Assembly: GCA_007132255.1 (NCBI GenBank)
Contig: SLOZ01000390.1
Coordinates: 1-9,193, forward strand
DNA length: 9,193 nt
Reading direction: 5' to 3'
Source of the DNA: Limnochordia bacterium
Lineage (GTDB): Bacteria; Bacillota; Limnochordia; Darwinibacteriales; B1SED10-159
Numbering within the stretch: the stretch's first letter is position 1; every line of letters starts with the position of its first letter. The notes below the pieces were generated by a model. That model was not told the DNA's origin. It was given only the letters and a program-made list of their open reading frames with translations, and ran no database searches. A program made the translations under genes and the position numbers. Positions 6,544-9,193 of this stretch are shown piece by piece.

Positions 6544-7482
6544 TCAGAGACCTACATCCTGCTGGAAGCGCCAAATCAGGCCTCGGGAATACTCGGCCGT
6601 GCGCTTTAGAGTCTGTTCAATGATTTCGTGCAGCTGATCGAGAAACTTCCCTTGGGGAGGTGGGTCACGATCGAAATCCAAGGTCTGTTTCACCGGTATA
6701 GCCAAATCAGGCCAGACATCCAACGTTAATTGGTACTGCTGCTCCACCACCTGCCGAACCTCCCGATTCAAATCCAGCGCCGCTTGTTCAACGGTGGCAA
6801 ATTCAACGAACTCTGTACCCAATAACACATCCACAAAAGGTTCATACTCCTGCGCCAATCGCCATTCCACGTACCATTCCAGATTATAATGGACATTTTC
6901 GCCGACAATCGTGGCATTGGTAAGGTTCAGACGATGTTTGGACAAAAAATGAATCACGGGCATCGGCAGCGAATGGTATGGCTGGCCCATATCCTGCAGG
7001 TAGTGCAGCGAACGAGCAAGAAACCGAAACGCCCAATAGATGTCGCCCTGCTCATAGGCCTCCAGAGCTAAGTCATAAAAGTGCTGCGCCCGCTCCGGTG
7101 CAATTCCCAAAGCGATAAGCCCGCCCAGCATGGTATAGCGCTGGTGCCGCCAACCTTGGCTGCCGCCGGTCAAAATCTGAAGAGCATGCAATTCTAGTCC
7201 CGTATCCAGATCCCAGTCCGGTTCCTGGGCGTAGTCCACAATCACCTGGAACGCCGTCAGTTCCTCCCAATCTTCATGAAGAAACTCAAGCAAGAACGCT
7301 GGGTTGTACTCACTGGTATCGCTATCTGCATAGGTGAACCCTATTTCAACGACCGGTATGTCTAACCCGGCATGTTCCTTGAGACTGTGAAACGTGATCA
7401 GGTCGTGTCCGTCCCACGCATGCGCTTGAGCGCTAACAACCAACAGTACGAAAAGAACCAGGATCAGTCGTTTTTGGATCAT
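6544..7482 (-). CDS. Secreted zinc-dependent phospholipase C / S1-P1 nuclease-fold protein
   Basis: Residues 1-22 form a signal peptide: MIQKR, a hydrophobic core LILVLFVLLVV, then an AHA cleavage site that would leave Trp23 as the first mature residue. Zinc phospholipases C and P1-type nucleases use an N-terminal Trp as a zinc ligand. The rest of the ligand set is visible: His26 in WDGHD, His160, Asp164 and His170 in SLHYLQDMGQPYH, and His198 and Glu202 in HYNLE. The spacings H-x3-D-x5-H and H-x3-E match those of Bacillus cereus phospholipase C. Residues near D89-D93 with H99 or H113 may complete the site. It probably cleaves phosphodiester bonds in phospholipids or nucleic acids outside the cytoplasm. 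The ATG at 7482 lacks a close ribosome binding site; see the leader region. It lies upstream of the ABC exporter pair. Family is confident, substrate is not. Confidence 0.82.
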   Translation of the reverse strand: MIQKRLILVLFVLLVVSAQAHAWDGHDLITFHSLKEHAGLDIPVVEIGFTYADSDTSEYNPAFLLEFLHEDWEELTAFQVIVDYAQEPDWDLDTGLELHALQILTGGSQGWRHQRYTMLGGLIALGIAPERAQHFYDLALEAYEQGDIYWAFRFLARSLHYLQDMGQPYHSLPMPVIHFLSKHRLNLTNATIVGENVHYNLEWYVEWRLAQEYEPFVDVLLGTEFVEFATVEQAALDLNREVRQVVEQQYQLTLDVWPDLAIPVKQTLDFDRDPPPQGKFLDQLHEIIEQTLKRTAEYSRGLIWRFQQDVGL

Positions 7483-7618
7483 GATGTCCGGCGAATCACT
7501 GCGCCTTCACTCCTTTCACCGAAACAGTGTCTAATCCAAGACACAGAATCAGTGTGTATTCTCAGGTATTAGGCATATTGTTCGATCTTTCCTGCCAACT
7601 ACAGTGGCTGAATGCCAC
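7483..7618 (-). promoter_or_regulatory. Leader region of the secreted hydrolase gene
   Basis: This 136-nt gap between the methyltransferase stop and the hydrolase start could hold a promoter. TTGGCA (7598-7593, minus strand) resembles a -35 box, but the best -10 match, CCTAAT (7573-7568), has a 19-nt spacer, so it is weak. Two overlapping inverted repeats (7527-7544 and 7541-7557) lie between it and the gene. AAGGAG at 7515-7510 is a strong ribosome binding site but is 27 nt from the ATG. It is 10 nt from a GTG at 7499 that opens a six-codon frame ending in TGA overlapping the hydrolase start codon (ATGA). Confidence 0.35.
7527..7557. repeat. Overlapping, mutually exclusive inverted repeats
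   Basis: GTGTCT (7527-7532) pairs with AGACAC (7539-7544) around a 6-nt loop. ACACA (7541-7545), which reuses part of the second arm, pairs with TGTGT (7553-7557) around a 7-nt loop. The two stems cannot form together. They lie in the leader of the secreted hydrolase gene. A regulatory role is only inferred. Confidence 0.35.
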
Positions 7619-7619
7619 T
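7603..7619. repeat. Hairpin at the methyltransferase stop codon
   Basis: AGTGGC (7603-7608) and GCCACT (7614-7619) form a perfect 6-bp stem with a 5-nt loop, directly at the TGA stop (7621-7619) of the methyltransferase. No U-tract follows on the minus strand, so it is not a clear terminator. It may mark the 3' end of that transcript or protect it. Confidence 0.35.
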
Positions 7620-8449
7620 CAACGGACACTTCCAACACCAGAATAACGGCACCAGAACTGCCACCAAGGTGGGACAATGGTTGTGAAGTGATCCCAGGTG
7701 CCCGGTTCATGGCTCTCATCGCCAGCTTCGTTGACAACTTCAGTCAGCGAGCAGATCTGGAAGCCGTGATTGGCAAGACCGTTGACCAATGAGCTCAATG
7801 TGTGCCGATATTCCAGCGACGGCGGTACAGACGATCCAGCCTCACGATCGGCAAAAACAAACTCTTGGTACGGCTGCAGCACCGGGGTTCCATTCTGGTA
7901 GGGCTCTCGCAGCAGGTAGCCGTCTCCGGTCCAGTCGGCCTCGGTCATTCCTAAAGCGTGCGGATTCGCGCACATAAAATAATAGATCCCACCGGGCTTA
8001 AGTACCCGGGCCACTTGTCCAAATACCTCTGCGCATGCGGGCACGAAGTTGATGGAGTAGGGATGCCAGACCACATCATAGTGCCTCCGCGGCAGTCCCG
8101 TAAGATCTCGCATGTCGCCTTTTATGGTGCGCACAGCGGTCCCGTAGTGGGCCGCCGCTTGCTGATCCTTCGCCAACTGACCCGCGGCCAAATCCACAAC
8201 GGTAACGTCGGCTCCCAGGATGGCGAATGCCGCCGACTGCTGACCACCGCCGGCTGCCAGACAGAGGACGCTCTTGCCAGTCAGTTCTCCCAAAAGCCCT
8301 TCGGCATTCACAAAAGCTCGCGCCGATTCTGGGGTCAGATTCAGTCGTGGACGCGTGAACAGGGCATTTGCTTGAACCATGGCTTCCCAACGGCGCTCAT
8401 TGTACCTATAGATCTCGTCATCCCGACACTTCCCGGGTTCATTACTCAA
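7619..8449 (-). CDS. Class I SAM-dependent methyltransferase
   Basis: This cytoplasmic protein of 276 residues (from the preferred start) has the Rossmann-like methyltransferase core. Motif I is VLCLAAGGGQQSAAF (61-75), the acidic end of beta-2 is DVTVVDL (81-87), then GDMRDL (111-116), the motif IV region YDVVWHPYSINFVP (124-137) and ARVLKPGGIYYFM (147-159). The entry helix IYRYNERRWEAMVQANALF is characteristic of a subgroup of unassigned small-molecule or protein methyltransferases. The open frame runs back to 8569 but overlaps the end of the upstream gene by 68 nt. The in-frame TTG at 8449-8447 has AAAGGA 10 nt upstream and gives the usual family length, so it is chosen. It follows the MutL-like stop by 52 nt and may be co-transcribed with it. 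The methyl acceptor is unknown. Confidence 0.85.
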   Translation of the reverse strand: MSNEPGKCRDDEIYRYNERRWEAMVQANALFTRPRLNLTPESARAFVNAEGLLGELTGKSVLCLAAGGGQQSAAFAILGADVTVVDLAAGQLAKDQQAAAHYGTAVRTIKGDMRDLTGLPRRHYDVVWHPYSINFVPACAEVFGQVARVLKPGGIYYFMCANPHALGMTEADWTGDGYLLREPYQNGTPVLQPYQEFVFADREAGSSVPPSLEYRHTLSSLVNGLANHGFQICSLTEVVNEAGDESHEPGTWDHFTTIVPPWWQFWCRYSGVGSVR

Positions 8450-8459
8450 ATCCCAACCA

Positions 8460-8465
8460 TCCTTT
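8460..8465 (-). promoter_or_regulatory. Ribosome binding site supporting a TTG start
   Basis: AAAGGA on the minus strand stands exactly 10 nt before the TTG at 8449-8447. This is the same spacing as at the TTG start of the QueG-like gene. It argues for the short form of the methyltransferase over the 316-residue open frame that begins inside the upstream gene. Confidence 0.55.
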
Positions 8466-8501
8466 CTCGGTTTGGAGACAGCAGCCTTCAGCAGCCGTTG
8501 G

Positions 8502-9193
8502 TCAACGGAAAAACGAAGTCTCCATAAGCTGCCAAGCATCATTGGGACAGATGTCCACCACCGTGCCAACGGCGGCCATGACGTATCTGCGATCCGTTAT
8601 GATCTTGGCATGCTTCGGCAGCAGCAGTTCTTGGCCACCATTTAGACATGCTTCCAGCGACTGCCCGTCCGGATCGAGATGCGCAAAGACACCGCCCGTT
8701 CCGATCAAATACTGCACCGCCGTCAGGTCCCGGCCATTGGCCGTTTTTTTACGTCCCGATCCATCATAGTGGTACGCAAAGCGCCCTACGTGGCGGAACA
8801 TGGCTTCGCGGGCCGCTGCCACCGTGAGCTGCAGCACCCACTGGCGCTGTGAATCCGTCTCTGGAATCGCCACAACCTCCGCTGCATTTTCGCCCTGATT
8901 GCAGTCACCATAGTACCGAAGTTGAACAACGTTGTCACTATTAACGAAGACACCAAGATCGCCTTCCACCGTGCGCTTGGCTTTGGGTTCCGGTGCTGCA
9001 GCAATGGCCTGAACCTCAGGACTGCCTAAGGTGATCGAGTGAATATCCGTGGTGGCCCCACCCACATCGACAACTGCGACATCGCCGCACCGCTCATAGA
9101 AGAGCAGAGCGCTGCGCATAACAGCGGCCGGCGTGGGCCACAGCACCTGACCCCACTGCTGTCTCACCCTCTCCATGCCAGGAGCTGTGATAA
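8502..9193 (-). CDS. MutL/GlmL-type mutase-reactivating ATPase (C-terminal half, cut by window edge)
   Basis: The 229 visible residues are the C-terminal half of a MutL (GlmL) protein of the ASKHA (actin/Hsp70-like) ATPase fold. VVDVGGATTDIHSI is the phosphate-binding motif of the second domain. PEPKAKRTVEGDLG follows, a stretch particular to the MutL family. YLIGTGGVFAHL is the late GTGG adenosine motif. MutL-type proteins are encoded beside adenosylcobalamin-dependent glutamate mutase and some aminomutases, and are thought to reactivate the enzyme by exchanging damaged cofactor. This is not the DNA mismatch repair protein of the same name. The frame remains open at the right edge, so the ATG at 9176 is internal and the gene begins outside the window. 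No mutase subunit is visible; it may lie to the right. The methyltransferase follows 52 nt after the stop. Confidence 0.87.
   Translation of the reverse strand, partial: ITAPGMERVRQQWGQVLWPTPAAVMRSALLFYERCGDVAVVDVGGATTDIHSITLGSPEVQAIAAAPEPKAKRTVEGDLGVFVNSDNVVQLRYYGDCNQGENAAEVVAIPETDSQRQWVLQLTVAAAREAMFRHVGRFAYHYDGSGRKKTANGRDLTAVQYLIGTGGVFAHLDPDGQSLEACLNGGQELLLPKHAKIITDRRYVMAAVGTVVDICPNDAWQLMETSFFR

Noticed and set aside
8479..8496. Tandem repeat CAGCAGCC-TT-CAGCAGCC between the MutL-like and methyltransferase genes
   Set aside because: Only two 8-bp copies; too short to call an operator or an array without conservation data.
7958..8527. 189-codon open frame on the plus strand opposite the methyltransferase
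   Set aside because: It lies fully antisense to a protein with clear methyltransferase motifs; its own translation has no recognisable domain and no ribosome binding site of note.
8502..9193. DNA mismatch repair MutL
   Set aside because: The sequence has the GlmL/MutL chaperone motifs DVGGATTD and EPKAKRTVEGDLG, not the GHKL ATPase motifs of mismatch-repair MutL.

Overview
The window looks like a bacterial chromosome segment of moderate G+C. Most genes have recognisable purine-rich ribosome binding sites, several starts are GTG or TTG, and spacing is tight. Together with a short QueG-like iron-sulfur protein and a MutL-type mutase chaperone, this suggests an anaerobic, probably Bacillota-like organism. 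That placement is inferred from style, not from a marker gene. There is no rRNA, tRNA, transposase, integrase or CRISPR array, and nothing marks the segment as a mobile element.

Layout, left to right. At 1-353 (minus) is the N-terminal part of an alpha/beta hydrolase of the acetylxylan esterase-like type, cut by the left edge. A 305-bp divergent intergenic region with one good inverted repeat separates it from a Gfo/Idh/MocA sugar-type oxidoreductase (659-1660, plus). A strong bidirectional terminator (about 1782-1806) lies between that gene and the long minus-strand run that fills the rest of the window.

Read in the direction of transcription (right to left), the run is: the C-terminal half of a MutL/GlmL-type ASKHA ATPase (cut by the right edge); a class I SAM methyltransferase; an exported zinc-dependent phospholipase C / S1-P1 nuclease-fold protein; an ABC exporter ATPase and its MacB/FtsX-type permease; an ADP-ribosylglycohydrolase-family protein with a C-terminal beta domain; and a short QueG-like double [4Fe-4S] protein. 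The terminator closes the run. Gaps of 22 nt (ATPase-permease) and 24 nt (glycohydrolase-QueG-like) mark two firm operon pairs. The gaps of 52, 136, 92 and 117 nt elsewhere leave room for internal promoters.

How they may work together. The ABC pair is a complete two-gene transporter of the lipoprotein/peptide-export type, with a secreted metallo-hydrolase just upstream. The left side (hydrolase, oxidoreductase) resembles carbohydrate or glycoside catabolism. The glycohydrolase/QueG-like pair has no obvious assigned pathway and is the most open-ended part of the window. A link to nucleoside or queuosine-type chemistry is a hypothesis only.
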